Shown: positions 25,772 to 34,611 of the stretch, one piece after another
How positions within the stretch are numbered: position 1 is the first letter of the stretch
Layout: each line of letters opens with the position of its first letter
Source of the DNA: Klebsiella pneumoniae
GTDB lineage: Bacteria > Pseudomonadota > Gammaproteobacteria > Eutrophobiales > Eutrophobiaceae
Length of the DNA stretch: 51,616 nt
Direction of reading: 5' to 3'
Assembly (NCBI GenBank): GCA_945870865.1
Contig: CAMBTO010000006.1
Location: 1 to 51,616 of the forward strand
Notes under the pieces: model-generated
The model's input: the letters and a program-made list of their open reading frames with translations, nothing else
Databases searched by the model: none
Told to the model about the DNA's origin: nothing
Position numbers and translations under genes: made by a program

Positions 25772-27265
25772 ATGAACAAAGACATACGATCCGGCTTGTT
25801 GGCCGGCATGACTAACGCGACCTTCATTATAATCATGCTGGGTTACAGCTCGATAATAGCCGCGGCTGGTTACAAACCGCCAACAGAGTTTTCAGAGGCC
25901 GAAACGATCTCCAGCATTAAAAAGTTCATGGAGCAGCCGGATATTGAGCTGAAGGGTGGTGACAAGGGGTATGTAGAGGACATCATCCGGGTCAATGCGG
26001 TCGGGATGGACTGGGACCTCGGTATGTCAGTCCATGAACCGGCGGATCCCTCGCGAATCCCGAGAGGGGCGGATGGCAAGAAGATTGGTATTTTCCTGTT
26101 GCACGGCGGCGCGGGAGATTTCAAGGCGATGCATAAGCAGGCCAATCTGCTGGCAGAAAAGCTCGGGTACAAGGTGGTCAGCATGAGTTACCCCGGTGCG
26201 CATGCATTCCATACCGAAAGCCGCGACTGGCCGGGACGCAACGTGACAGCTTACGATCACCACAAGTATTCGCTGGAAGTGCGTACCCCTATCTGGTTAC
26301 AAGGCGAATATATTACCCCTGATCAGTACGATGTAATCAAGGACTACAGTCAGCGTCCGCGTTACGGTATCCGTACATTGGCAAGGGCGAAACCAGGCAC
26401 CAATTTTTATAACCGTATGGCCGGCTGGCCGATGGCGTTTGAGCAGGGGGGCATCGCCGCGATACGCAAACATTTTCCTGAAGGCGAGTTCACTGCCTAT
26501 CTGCACGGTCATTCTACTGGCGGACCGTTCACCATGATGCTTTCCCAGCGGGTGCCGAATATTGCCGGTATTCTTGCGATTGAAAACTCCTCGTTCGGGT
26601 ATATCTACCGTGCCCAGTCTGCCTGGGGTGGTCAGCTCGGCAAGATAGAAGGTTTTGAGCGTGTTGATGAAGAGGTCCAGCTGGAATCCCGTTCTGATCC
26701 GTTTAATGAGCTCTATATCCGCAGTTGGCGTGACGATGCTCGCTATGTCGGTCCGGAGTTACTCGGACAGGAAGGCCCGGCTGCACTGATGCGTCTGCCG
26801 ATGATCATGGAAGATATTCTGGAGGAGTGGGGTGATGTCCAGTTGCGTCCGGAATTCAAGTCCGAATATGTTGTTACCCACGGTATTGAGGCTTCGCTGA
26901 CCGAGGCCGCTACAGTATCAGCACGGCGGATGAATCTGAATGAGGCAGATACAAAGGCATTGATTGCCCGTTATATCGGACTGACCCGTGAACTGACGGG
27001 ACCAGGAGTCAAGCCGGTACCGCCGGTAATGTTCCAGATCACGGCGCACAGCCGCGACCACAGCAAGGAAGTCTACCATGCGGTAGTTATCCCGCTGTTC
27101 AAGAAGATGCAGCCGGCACCGAAGGTGTCTTTGACCCAGTTTGCATTCGGCACCCACGGCTATATGAAGGGTGAAATTGTCGAAGGGATCAATCTTGGCG
27201 TGGGTCCGGCGGTATTCCAGCAATGGGACGATGCCATCAAGGGTGGATTTTTTGTAAAGGATTAA
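25772..27265 (+). CDS. Exported alpha/beta-hydrolase-fold protein
   Basis: A 497-residue protein with an N-terminal signal or anchor segment (TNATFIIIMLGYSSIIAAAG). The hydrolase fold is shown by an oxyanion-hole motif (LLHGGAGDF) and a nucleophile elbow GHSTGG (about 26504-26520). His-rich stretches near the end (TAHSRDHSKEVYHA, FGTHGYMKG) could hold the catalytic His. I chose ATG 25772 behind AAGAGG over the TTG/ATG frame starting at 25724. It is large for the family. Its place beside cupins and an aromatic-ring oxygenase suggests it releases a substrate from an ester or amide outside the cytoplasm; that is inference. Confidence 0.75.
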   Translation: MNKDIRSGLLAGMTNATFIIIMLGYSSIIAAAGYKPPTEFSEAETISSIKKFMEQPDIELKGGDKGYVEDIIRVNAVGMDWDLGMSVHEPADPSRIPRGADGKKIGIFLLHGGAGDFKAMHKQANLLAEKLGYKVVSMSYPGAHAFHTESRDWPGRNVTAYDHHKYSLEVRTPIWLQGEYITPDQYDVIKDYSQRPRYGIRTLARAKPGTNFYNRMAGWPMAFEQGGIAAIRKHFPEGEFTAYLHGHSTGGPFTMMLSQRVPNIAGILAIENSSFGYIYRAQSAWGGQLGKIEGFERVDEEVQLESRSDPFNELYIRSWRDDARYVGPELLGQEGPAALMRLPMIMEDILEEWGDVQLRPEFKSEYVVTHGIEASLTEAATVSARRMNLNEADTKALIARYIGLTRELTGPGVKPVPPVMFQITAHSRDHSKEVYHAVVIPLFKKMQPAPKVSLTQFAFGTHGYMKGEIVEGINLGVGPAVFQQWDDAIKGGFFVKD

Positions 27266-27287
27266 TCACTTTGAAGGGCTGAAAAAG

Positions 27288-27413
27288 ATGATGGAGATCT
27301 ATGACAGTCACGAGATGCGCAAATACACGGTCGAACATTTTTATGACGACAGCTTTGTATGGGAACTGGACGAAAGTGGATATATCGACAGCCTGTACAA
27401 AGATAAAAAATAG
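27288..27413 (+). CDS. Small acidic protein of 41 residues, unknown
   Basis: A short frame starting ATGATG 22 bases after the hydrolase stop, behind GAAGGGCTGAAAAAG. The product (MMEIYDSHEMRKYTVEHFY and so on) is charged, aromatic-rich and without a hydrophobic segment. It reads like a real folded or partner-binding peptide rather than chance sequence, and its position suggests co-transcription with the hydrolase. I do not recognise a family. Confidence 0.5.
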   Translation: MMEIYDSHEMRKYTVEHFYDDSFVWELDESGYIDSLYKDKK

Positions 27414-27758
27414 GTTTCCAGTTACAGCACCGTGAATTGCAGCCGCACAGTTGCTGTTGGTATTCACCAGTAACGAACCTTGCCAACTGTCCACCAGCCA
27501 CGCACCCGAAAAGGGTACGTGGCTGGAATCTCTCGATCTGCCCTTTCGCTGTGAGTTTTCCTTTTACGGCTTTCTATAAACACTTACCCCTGATGTCTGC
27601 ATGTATACACGTCGCTCCTGTCATTAAACGTGCGCAGCAACATAAAAAAGGACTTGACAGTAAGCGGGGTTTGGACAAAATTAGCCACAAAATTAGAGAC
27701 CTAATATTATTCGGTAAACGTTGTTCTGCTAACGTTATAGAAGACAGGAGAAAACTCG
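27414..27758. other. Intergenic region before the Rieske oxygenase gene
   Basis: No gene is seen here. It holds a hairpin at 27494-27526 (CCAGCCACG..ACCC pairing with GGGT..CGTGGCTGG across a GAAAA loop, no T-run) that may end the upstream transcript. A perfect -35 TTGACA lies at 27654-27659, with only a weak AAAATT 17 nt further on. A 14-bp palindrome ATTAG-AGAC-CTAAT at about 27689-27702 and two AACGTT copies near 27717-27736 are possible operator sites for the oxygenase gene. Confidence 0.4.
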
Positions 27759-29066
27759 ATGCTATCCCACGAAGATAATTATCTGATGTGCCGTGTTGAA
27801 GGTGATGCGCCTATGGGCAAGATCATGCGTAGCCACTGGTTACCAGCCTGTCTTTCCGAAGAGGTGCCGGAAAATGACGGCAAACCGGTCCGGGTTCGAC
27901 TGCTGGGTGAGAACCTGGTTGCGTTTCGTGACTCGGATGGCCGGGTTGGTGTCCTCGACGAGCTTTGTCCTCATCGCCGTGCCTCGTTGGCGCTCGGCAG
28001 GAACGAGGAATGCGGTTTGCGCTGTCTTTATCATGGCTGGAAAGTGGATGTGGAGGGCAATGTGGTGGATATGCCATCCGAACCAGCGGAATCCCAGTTT
28101 ATGGGTAAGGTTAAACACAAGGCCTATACCACGCATGAGGCGGCCGGTTTTATCTGGGTCTATATGGGTGATCAGGCCGCTATACCGGAATTCAAGGCGC
28201 CGGTGTTTCAGCGCGATGAACATACCAAGATTGCGATAGGCAAGACCAAAATAGACTGTAACTGGGCGCAGGCGCTCGAAGGTGCGATAGACTCTGCCCA
28301 TTCTTCTACATTACATTCGACCGATATGGTTCCGCACCGAAAGATGCAGGCCGAGGCGTCGGATTCACTGTGGTATCGTCCTTCGACTGACCGCTCTCCA
28401 CGTCTGCAAGTCGAGGCGACGCCTTTTGGCTTTCGTTATGCGGCCATCCGTCGTCCCATCAAGGACGCTGAAACACACGAGTATGTCCGCACCACCCTGT
28501 TTATCGCGCCTTATACCGTGCAAATCCCGCCGAACAACCGCTATAGTGTGGCGATACTGCATGTACCGATAGATGATACCCATACCGCGTTTCATTTTAT
28601 CGCCTGGGGTTCGGCCGATACGACACCGGATACCGAGACCTGGCGCAAGTTTCTCGGACTGCAGATTGGACTCGACGTGGATGTCTCGTTCAATCGTTAC
28701 AATACCTCTGCCAATGACTATGGCCAGGACCGTACGCTGATGAAAACCGGGCAGAGTTTTACCGGAATCAAGGGCATACCGAACCAGGATATTGCGATGT
28801 GGGAAACGATGGGGCCTATCGCGGATCGTTCCGAAGACAAACTGGGTGCCAGTGATTTGGCCATCGTCGAGTTTCGGCGCCAGATGGTACGTGCCGCAAA
28901 AACGGTTGCAGCAGGTGGCGCGGTCATTGGAACGGAAGAGCCGCGTGTTACCCAGAATGCGCTGTTGTCGTTTGAGGGTATTATGCCGAAGAGTACTGAG
29001 TGGCGTGATATCGGTCGTGCCTCCGAAGAAGCACCACTGGACCAGCAGAAAACGAAGGCCGGCTGA
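27759..29066 (+). CDS. Rieske non-haem iron aromatic-ring oxygenase, large subunit
   Basis: A 435-residue oxygenase of the phthalate 4,5-dioxygenase/vanillate demethylase type. The Rieske [2Fe-2S] ligands are Cys70/His72 (ELCPHRRASL) and Cys89/His92 (RCLYHGWK). The mononuclear iron site has His181 and His186 (IDSAHSSTLH) with bridging Asp178. These enzymes insert oxygen into aromatic carboxylates or remove methyl groups. The partner reductase is at 32.9-33.9 kb in this window. ATG 27759 is behind AGGAG. The next gene, a Pht5-like protein, starts 41 bases after the stop, so they are probably one operon. Confidence 0.9.
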   Translation: MLSHEDNYLMCRVEGDAPMGKIMRSHWLPACLSEEVPENDGKPVRVRLLGENLVAFRDSDGRVGVLDELCPHRRASLALGRNEECGLRCLYHGWKVDVEGNVVDMPSEPAESQFMGKVKHKAYTTHEAAGFIWVYMGDQAAIPEFKAPVFQRDEHTKIAIGKTKIDCNWAQALEGAIDSAHSSTLHSTDMVPHRKMQAEASDSLWYRPSTDRSPRLQVEATPFGFRYAAIRRPIKDAETHEYVRTTLFIAPYTVQIPPNNRYSVAILHVPIDDTHTAFHFIAWGSADTTPDTETWRKFLGLQIGLDVDVSFNRYNTSANDYGQDRTLMKTGQSFTGIKGIPNQDIAMWETMGPIADRSEDKLGASDLAIVEFRRQMVRAAKTVAAGGAVIGTEEPRVTQNALLSFEGIMPKSTEWRDIGRASEEAPLDQQKTKAG

Positions 29067-29106
29067 TACCGGACACTATTCACCCATTAACCAGGGACAG
29101 GAAGGA

Positions 29107-30096
29107 ATGAAACTGAATCTCTCTGTTGCCGTAGGCAACTATGACCGCATGCGTCCACTGGTGGACGGTGAGGTCCAGATAGACGGGGTAGACCCGGTAT
29201 ACATGCTGCAGGAACCGGAGGAGATGTTCTTTCGTGCATTCCGTCATGCCGACCACGACATTACAGAACTGTCGATGAGCAGCTATTCTGTCAAGACATC
29301 AAAAAATGACTGTCCCTATATCGGTGTGCCTGTATTTCCCTCGCGTGCCTTTCGTCATACATCAATCTACATTCGTACCGACCGTGGGATCGAGACCCCG
29401 GCCGATCTGAAAGGCAAGCGTATCGGTGTGCCGGAGTACCAGTTGACCGCTAATGTCTGGGTGCGTTTGTTCCTGGAGGAAGACTACGGTCTGAAGCCCA
29501 GCCACGTCACCTGGTATCGCGGTGGATACGAAGAGGTCGGTCGGGTGGAGAAGATCAATCTGAACCTGACGGACGGGGTGCAGGTTATCAACATACCGGA
29601 AAATGAAACACTCAGTCATATGCTGGCGGAAGGCGAGCTGGATGCGGTCATCGGTCCGCGGGCACCCTCCTGTTATACCAATGGCCATCCCCATGTAGGG
29701 TATCTGTTTAAAAATCCGCAGCAGGAGGCGCAAAACTGGTACAAACGCACCGGGATTTTTCCGATCATGCATCTGCTCGGTATCCGTAAAACACTGGTCG
29801 AGCAACATCCGTGGTTGCCGTTTTCAGTCTACAAGGCATTTGAGCAGTCCAAACAGATAGCGCTGACTCGCCTGACCGATACCTCTGCCACCAAGGTCAC
29901 CTTGCCCTTTGTAGAAGAACAGTTGCTTGCTGCACGCCGCCTGATGGGTCAAGACTTCTGGTCGTATGGTTTTGAGGCGAATCGCCATGTCATTGAACGG
30001 TTCCTGATCCAGCACCATGCCGAAGGCCTCTCCAGTCGACTGGTGAAACCGGAAGAGTTGTTCCATCCGGCGAGCATGGAGTCGTTCAAGATATAG
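29107..30096 (+). CDS. 4,5-dihydroxyphthalate decarboxylase-family protein (Pht5-like), copy 1
   Basis: A 329-residue protein of the Pht5 family, which has a fold like that of periplasmic binding proteins and decarboxylates 4,5-dihydroxyphthalate to protocatechuate in phthalate degraders. Family blocks seen here and in both other copies are [39 protein letters not shown] and RTGIFPIMH. No signal peptide, so it is cytoplasmic and an enzyme rather than a binding protein. The start ATG 29107 is behind GAAGGA; the frame is open much further upstream, but that overlaps the oxygenase. The exact substrate is uncertain. Confidence 0.82.
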   Translation: MKLNLSVAVGNYDRMRPLVDGEVQIDGVDPVYMLQEPEEMFFRAFRHADHDITELSMSSYSVKTSKNDCPYIGVPVFPSRAFRHTSIYIRTDRGIETPADLKGKRIGVPEYQLTANVWVRLFLEEDYGLKPSHVTWYRGGYEEVGRVEKINLNLTDGVQVINIPENETLSHMLAEGELDAVIGPRAPSCYTNGHPHVGYLFKNPQQEAQNWYKRTGIFPIMHLLGIRKTLVEQHPWLPFSVYKAFEQSKQIALTRLTDTSATKVTLPFVEEQLLAARRLMGQDFWSYGFEANRHVIERFLIQHHAEGLSSRLVKPEELFHPASMESFKI

Positions 30097-30181
30097 GCCT
30101 GCACTTGTCATATACTGTTCCAGCCGGCCTATGGGCGGACAGCCATACAAAATTGAACAAGCCCGACTTGCGGAAACTACC

Positions 30182-31036
30182 ATGTATACAATGAACCCGA
30201 CCGACCTTGAGTCTGCAATAAAATCAAATGTGGCCAACGCCCTGGCCGAAGACATAGGCACGGGCGATATCAGCGCTGCATTGATACCGGCAGAGCGTAT
30301 TGCCTCTGCACAGATCCTGTTCCGCCAGTCTGCAGTGCTCTGTGGCCAGGCCTGGGTCAATGAAGTCTTTCGTCAGCTTGATCCTGCTGTTGTCCTGCAC
30401 TGGAATTTCAGCGACGGCGAGCGTATCCACCCGAACAGTGTCGTCGTGAAAATGTCCGGCAATGCCCGGTCCTTACTCAGCGGTGAACGCGCGGCACTGA
30501 ACTTCCTGCAGATGTTGTCAGCGACGGCCACCCGCACGGCGTATTTTGTGGACCAGGTACAGGGCACAGGCGTGCACCTGCTCGACACACGCAAGACGCT
30601 GCCCTGTTTGCGACTGGCACAGAAATATGCCGTCCGTTGTGGTGGTGGCGAAAACCATCGCATGGGCCTGTACGATGCGTTTCTGATCAAGGAAAACCAT
30701 ATCGCCGCCTGCGGCAGTATTGCGGCGGCAGTAAAGGCCGCGCGCGCGCTGGCCCCGAACAAGGTGATCGAGGTTGAGGTGGAGACGCTGGATGAACTCG
30801 ATCAGGCACTGGCCGCCGGTGCCCCAATGATCCTGCTGGATAATTTCAGCCTGGCAGACACCCGTGAGGCAGTAAAGCGTACGGCAGGTCGGGCAAAACT
30901 GGAGGCCTCCGGCGGTATAAACGACGACACACTGAAAGTTACAGCCGAAACCGGTATTGATTATATCTCGATGGGGACCTTGACGAAGGACCTGCGATCT
31001 ATCGACTTGTCGATGCGCCTGTCTATTGGTTCCTGA
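30182..31036 (+). CDS. nadC: Nicotinate-nucleotide diphosphorylase (quinolinate phosphoribosyltransferase)
   Basis: NadC converts quinolinate and PRPP to nicotinate mononucleotide in NAD synthesis. The hallmark block [20 protein letters not shown], then [20 protein letters not shown], is intact, with the quinolinate-binding His-Arg and Lys. The barrel end ([21 protein letters not shown]) is also normal. I chose ATG 30182, which fits the family N-terminus; the frame stays open to ATG 30131. It lies inside the catabolic island, 85 bp after a Pht5-like gene, rather than with nadA or nadB, which is unusual and discussed in the findings. Confidence 0.92.
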   Translation: MYTMNPTDLESAIKSNVANALAEDIGTGDISAALIPAERIASAQILFRQSAVLCGQAWVNEVFRQLDPAVVLHWNFSDGERIHPNSVVVKMSGNARSLLSGERAALNFLQMLSATATRTAYFVDQVQGTGVHLLDTRKTLPCLRLAQKYAVRCGGGENHRMGLYDAFLIKENHIAACGSIAAAVKAARALAPNKVIEVEVETLDELDQALAAGAPMILLDNFSLADTREAVKRTAGRAKLEASGGINDDTLKVTAETGIDYISMGTLTKDLRSIDLSMRLSIGS

Positions 31037-31077
31037 GTAAAGGTATTACTAAATAGCTGTTTCGGGTTCGTGGTAGC

Positions 31078-31189
31078 ATCAGCCGTCTGCCTGTAATCGT
31101 TCCAGACACGCTGTGAATACATCCATGTACGCTCGAGCGCCGCATCCATGCGGCTAACGGTCTGTCACAATCACAGGCAGACGGCTGAT
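31078..31189. repeat. Palindromic interspersed repeat, copy 1 (112 bp)
   Basis: The element has 17-bp perfect terminal inverted repeats beginning ATCAGCCGTCTGCCTGT. Inside are three adjacent palindromes: TACATCCATGTA, CGCTCGAGCG and CCGCATCCATGCGG. The copy at 37.7 kb is in opposite orientation and shares a 60-bp identical core (31104-31163). It contains no gene. It is probably a MITE-like or REP-type element and may also act as a terminator for nadC and the convergent MarR gene. Confidence 0.8.
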
Positions 31190-31220
31190 TCCGAACAATA
31201 GTGCAAGCTGAAACAGTGAT

Positions 31221-31757
31221 TTAAAGACTCCGCCGTGCGCCTGATTTTTTTCGGCGGGTAGCCGAGGCCACCTTCACCGTATCTTTATTGTCCTCTGCCA
31301 GATTTTTGATCATTGCCAAAAGTGTCCGGCGGGTAGCCGCCTTGTCAGCGGTGCTGACGCCTGCCAGGGCGATGTGGTTTATGTCCTCGGCCAGCGGTGT
31401 CAGCCTGTCTTTCAGCTGGCGTCCCTTGTCGGTAAGGTAGATATGCATCTTGCGCTGGTTACCGTTCAGACGTCGGCGCTCAATCAAACCGTTTGCCTCC
31501 ATCGCCTTTAGCGCAGTAAACGTCGTCGGTTCCATTACATCCGCCTCTTCACTCAGTTCGCGCTGGGTCAGTCCTTCGGTTACCCACAGAATGCGCAGAA
31601 AGGTCCAGTGCCCAAAACTGACATCATGATCCGTCAGACGTGATTGCAGGCTTTTGGCGAGGAATCGACCGGCGATACGGACCAGATGCGCCATGCGATC
31701 ATTCGGTACATCGGTGCGCCAGTCTGACCGTGTTATCGCTGCCTGTTTCTTTACCAT
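31221..31757 (-). CDS. MarR-family transcription regulator
   Basis: A 178-residue winged-helix regulator. The DNA-binding region is visible as LTQRELSEEADVMEPTTFTA followed by LNGNQRKMHIYLTDKGRQL. MarR proteins usually repress nearby catabolic or efflux genes and release DNA when they bind an aromatic ligand. It ends with a basic tail (RRKKSGARRSL). Start ATG 31757 lies eight bases after the stop of the upstream oxidoreductase on the same strand, so it is the last gene of a three-gene operon (reductase, dehydrogenase, MarR) and is likely its own and its operon's regulator. Confidence 0.88.
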   Translation of the reverse strand: MVKKQAAITRSDWRTDVPNDRMAHLVRIAGRFLAKSLQSRLTDHDVSFGHWTFLRILWVTEGLTQRELSEEADVMEPTTFTALKAMEANGLIERRRLNGNQRKMHIYLTDKGRQLKDRLTPLAEDINHIALAGVSTADKAATRRTLLAMIKNLAEDNKDTVKVASATRRKKSGARRSL

Positions 31758-31764
31758 CGTTAGT

Positions 31765-32961
31765 TTATCCGTGCCGGATGACGGCACACTGGTGTTGCAT
31801 GTTAATCGTAGTGCCGGTGCGTGCAGACTCGAGTATGGCGAAACACACCTCCATCGTGGCCTTGCCCCAGGCCCCGGAGTGGATGGGCGTGATACCTGCA
31901 CGAATCGCCAGTACCAGTTCATCAATCACCTCGCGGCGCGGGATGTCCGGGGCGGGCAGGGGGATGACGCGGTGGGAAGCGTGACCATACACTCCGATGC
32001 CGGACGGTGTGGGACGCAGGTCGGCGAGGTCACAACTGACCAGAACCAGCCCGAAATGATTGTGACCTGTGCCCTTTAATGTTGTATCAGCCAGCCCCAG
32101 TGTGGTGCCATAGGCGCGGCTGTTTTTTAAGGCGGCCTCCGCCTGCGGGTCTTGCACCTGTGCAAGCGCGGCGCGGGCACGACCATACTCGTCCGGCCCA
32201 CGGGCCTGGCCGAGTTCACCAGACCAGTTATTAAATTCATCGCTGTCAAAATGGGCATAACCGCTATAGGTCATGCTGGCGAACGCGCCATTGGCAAACG
32301 TCAGCAGTGCGCTGTAGGCACCTTCCGTCCTGCGAGCGGGATCCCAGCTTCCAGTCTGTGCCGTGACTCGCGTCACCTCACCACCGCCGAGCAAACGGAC
32401 GATGTCGACCTGATGGGCCGCTTGGCTGTAAACCACACCGCCGCCTTGCGCTGTGTCCAGTTCTTCCGATCGGCGTGGGCGGTAGAGAAAGTCTGTGTAG
32501 TTAAGCGAGTTGATCATACGCACCTGACCGACATCACCACTGCCGATCAGGCTGGCTGTCCTGAGGTATGGGGTATCAAAGCTGTGGCTATGGCCGACCA
32601 CCAACTGACAGCCCGCCGCCGCCATCACATCGATCATCGCCTGGCAATCGTCCAGGGCAAGAGCCATCGGCTTTTCCACCAGCACATGTTTGCGATAGTG
32701 TGCGGCGATTGCCACCTGGCCGCGGTGGAGCTGATGGGGTGAGGCAATATAGACCGCGTCAATCGCGTCACATTGGCACATCTTTTCAAAGTCATCAAAG
32801 GTCTGGCCATTAAAGTCCGCTTCAAACTGTCGCCGTGCATCTGCACGTGGATCAGCGGCGGCGGTCAGGCGGATATCCGGATGGGCGGCGAGCGTGGGCA
32901 GCAGCAACATGAAACCGCGCCCCAGCCCGGATATACCCAGACGGATCGGCGTGTTTGTCAT
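31765..32961 (-). CDS. Gfo/Idh/MocA-family dehydrogenase (Pht4-like)
   Basis: A 398-residue NAD(P)-dependent oxidoreductase. The Rossmann motif GISGLGRGF is at the N-terminus and the family EKP motif (VLVEKPMAL) is intact. In phthalate degraders Pht4, of this family, oxidises the cis-dihydrodiol made by the oxygenase. The neighbours, a Rieske oxygenase with its reductase and Pht5-like proteins, support a similar role here. Its start overlaps the reductase stop by four bases (ATGA). The family is broad, so the substrate is inferred only. Confidence 0.85.
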   Translation of the reverse strand: MTNTPIRLGISGLGRGFMLLLPTLAAHPDIRLTAAADPRADARRQFEADFNGQTFDDFEKMCQCDAIDAVYIASPHQLHRGQVAIAAHYRKHVLVEKPMALALDDCQAMIDVMAAAGCQLVVGHSHSFDTPYLRTASLIGSGDVGQVRMINSLNYTDFLYRPRRSEELDTAQGGGVVYSQAAHQVDIVRLLGGGEVTRVTAQTGSWDPARRTEGAYSALLTFANGAFASMTYSGYAHFDSDEFNNWSGELGQARGPDEYGRARAALAQVQDPQAEAALKNSRAYGTTLGLADTTLKGTGHNHFGLVLVSCDLADLRPTPSGIGVYGHASHRVIPLPAPDIPRREVIDELVLAIRAGITPIHSGAWGKATMEVCFAILESARTGTTINMQHQCAVIRHG

Positions 32962-33929
32962 TCTGGCAGGCCGATGACCAGTTCACCACCGGCAGATCGC
33001 GACACACAAATCATCAGATACCGGGCTTGCTCGTCATCCGAGAGGACCAGATCGCGATGTTCTGCCTTGCCTTCGATCAATCGGCAACGGCAGGTCCCGC
33101 AGGTACCACTCTCACAGGAGGAAGGCACCTTGTATCCATTCTGGCGTAGCACTTCGAGTATGGATTGATTCGGCGGCACTTCCAGTGCGTCATTGCTGCC
33201 GACGACACGTACACTGAATGGTTTATCATCCGGCCGGTGGGCGACATCACCTTGACCAAAGTCCTCGAAATGCACACTGCTGCCTGGCCAGTGGCCGGTC
33301 ATGTCTCGCACACTTTTCATCAGGCCGCGTGGGCCGCAACAATACAGGTGTGCACCCTTCGCCTGTTCGAGGACGGGCCACAAATCGTAGGCCTGATCCG
33401 GGTCGCCCTGATCATGGTGAATGACCACTTTGCCACGATATTCAGGTCCTTGCAATTCTTGCAGAAAGGCGGTCTGTTCGGGACTGCGCGACAGATAGTA
33501 CAACCTGAACGGTTTGCCCCCTGTCTCCATCAAGGTCTTCATCATTGAATAGATCGGGGTGATGCCGATACCGCCGGCGATAAAGATATAACGTAGCGGA
33601 TTGCCCTTTAACGGGAAGTCATTTACCGGTGTGGAAATACGCAATTGCATACCGATAGTCGTGTCATCAATCAGGCTACGGGAACCGCCCTTGCCGTTAT
33701 CCTCGCGTTTGACCGCGATAACGTATCGATCAGTAATGTCCGGCCCCTGACACAGCGAATATTTGCGTATCTGACCGTTCGGTACCTCTACCTGGATATG
33801 TGCACCGGCCTCGGCCGCAGGCAGTGTTATCCCTGCGGGTGGTGCCAGCTCAAAACGCATAATCTGGTCGGTCACAGCCAGCTTCGCCACTATCGTGACG
33901 GTCAGGGTCAATTCCGCGTTTGCTGTCAT
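32958..33929 (-). CDS. Phthalate-dioxygenase-reductase-type flavoprotein
   Basis: A 323-residue electron-transfer protein with an FMN domain, an NAD domain and a C-terminal plant-type [2Fe-2S] ferredoxin. An FMN-binding RKYSLCQGP strand, the NAD-binding AGGIGITPIYSMM and CCGPRGLM, and the iron-sulfur cysteines (SCESGTCGTCRC plus the Cys in MICVSR) are all seen. It should pass electrons from NADH to the Rieske oxygenase at 27.8 kb. That oxygenase is about 5 kb away on the other strand, so the two are not in one operon. It is first in the minus-strand operon, divergent from the CMD-like gene. Confidence 0.9.
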   Translation of the reverse strand: MTANAELTLTVTIVAKLAVTDQIMRFELAPPAGITLPAAEAGAHIQVEVPNGQIRKYSLCQGPDITDRYVIAVKREDNGKGGSRSLIDDTTIGMQLRISTPVNDFPLKGNPLRYIFIAGGIGITPIYSMMKTLMETGGKPFRLYYLSRSPEQTAFLQELQGPEYRGKVVIHHDQGDPDQAYDLWPVLEQAKGAHLYCCGPRGLMKSVRDMTGHWPGSSVHFEDFGQGDVAHRPDDKPFSVRVVGSNDALEVPPNQSILEVLRQNGYKVPSSCESGTCGTCRCRLIEGKAEHRDLVLSDDEQARYLMICVSRSAGGELVIGLPE

Positions 33930-33954
33930 GGGGGCTGCACTGCCTCTACAATAA

Positions 33955-33970
33955 ACTTATTTATCTAAGT
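33955..33970. promoter_or_regulatory. Candidate operator in the divergent promoter region
   Basis: ACTTA (33955-33959) and TAAGT (33966-33970) form a perfect inverted repeat with a 6-nt spacer. A perfect -10 TATAAT (33970-33975) for the plus-strand gene at 34054 touches it. This is a plausible site for the MarR protein encoded at the end of the divergent operon. Confidence 0.4.
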
Positions 33971-34053
33971 ATAATGAGGCCACAGCCACAAATACAAGCG
34001 ATCCGGCGATAACGGATATCCATACTGAACTAGCGCGAGGCAAGGAACAGACC

Positions 34054-34611
34054 ATGAGTAAGCGAATACCACGGCTGGAGATGGATCAACTGGAACCACA
34101 ACTGCGCGAATTCCTGCGTCCGCGCGTCGAGCGTCTGGGTTATCTCGGCGAGTTTTTCAAATGTGCAGGCCATGCGCCGGATGTACTGCGCCATTTCATG
34201 GAAATGACCGAGGCACTAAAAAAGGCCGTCCCTGATCGGGTGACGGAGGCGGTATCACTGACCATTGCGGTCAGTACCGGTAATGACTATGAAAGAAACC
34301 AGCATGAAAGGCTGTGTCTGAAACTGGGTTACGGCCATGACTGGGTGAGTGCTGTCGAGATGCTTGACCCTGAAAGCCAGGCGCTGATGTCGGAGGCGGA
34401 ACGTGCGGCACAGGCCTACGCGCTGGTGGCGATGCGCCGCTACGGGAAAGATTGTCAGCAGGAATTTAGCCGGGTACTGGATGCCCTGCCGGTGTCCGAG
34501 GCGGTCGGTGTGCTGATGCTGACGGGCAGATATATTACCCATGCGATCGCTGTGAACACGCTGGCACTGGTGCCACCGAAACTGTCCATCTTCGAGGAGC
34601 AGAACGGATGA
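34054..34611 (+). CDS. Carboxymuconolactone-decarboxylase-like (AhpD-type) protein
   Basis: A 185-residue helical protein resembling the CMD/AhpD family. The block DRVTEAVSLTIAVSTGNDYE, then NQHERLCLKLGYG, matches the family helix that bears the active site, with the conserved His. The CxxC pair of AhpD is absent, so a redox role is unlikely; a decarboxylase or isomerase role is possible. It begins a four-gene plus-strand operon; the next gene overlaps its end by four bases. Confidence 0.72.
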   Translation: MSKRIPRLEMDQLEPQLREFLRPRVERLGYLGEFFKCAGHAPDVLRHFMEMTEALKKAVPDRVTEAVSLTIAVSTGNDYERNQHERLCLKLGYGHDWVSAVEMLDPESQALMSEAERAAQAYALVAMRRYGKDCQQEFSRVLDALPVSEAVGVLMLTGRYITHAIAVNTLALVPPKLSIFEEQNG

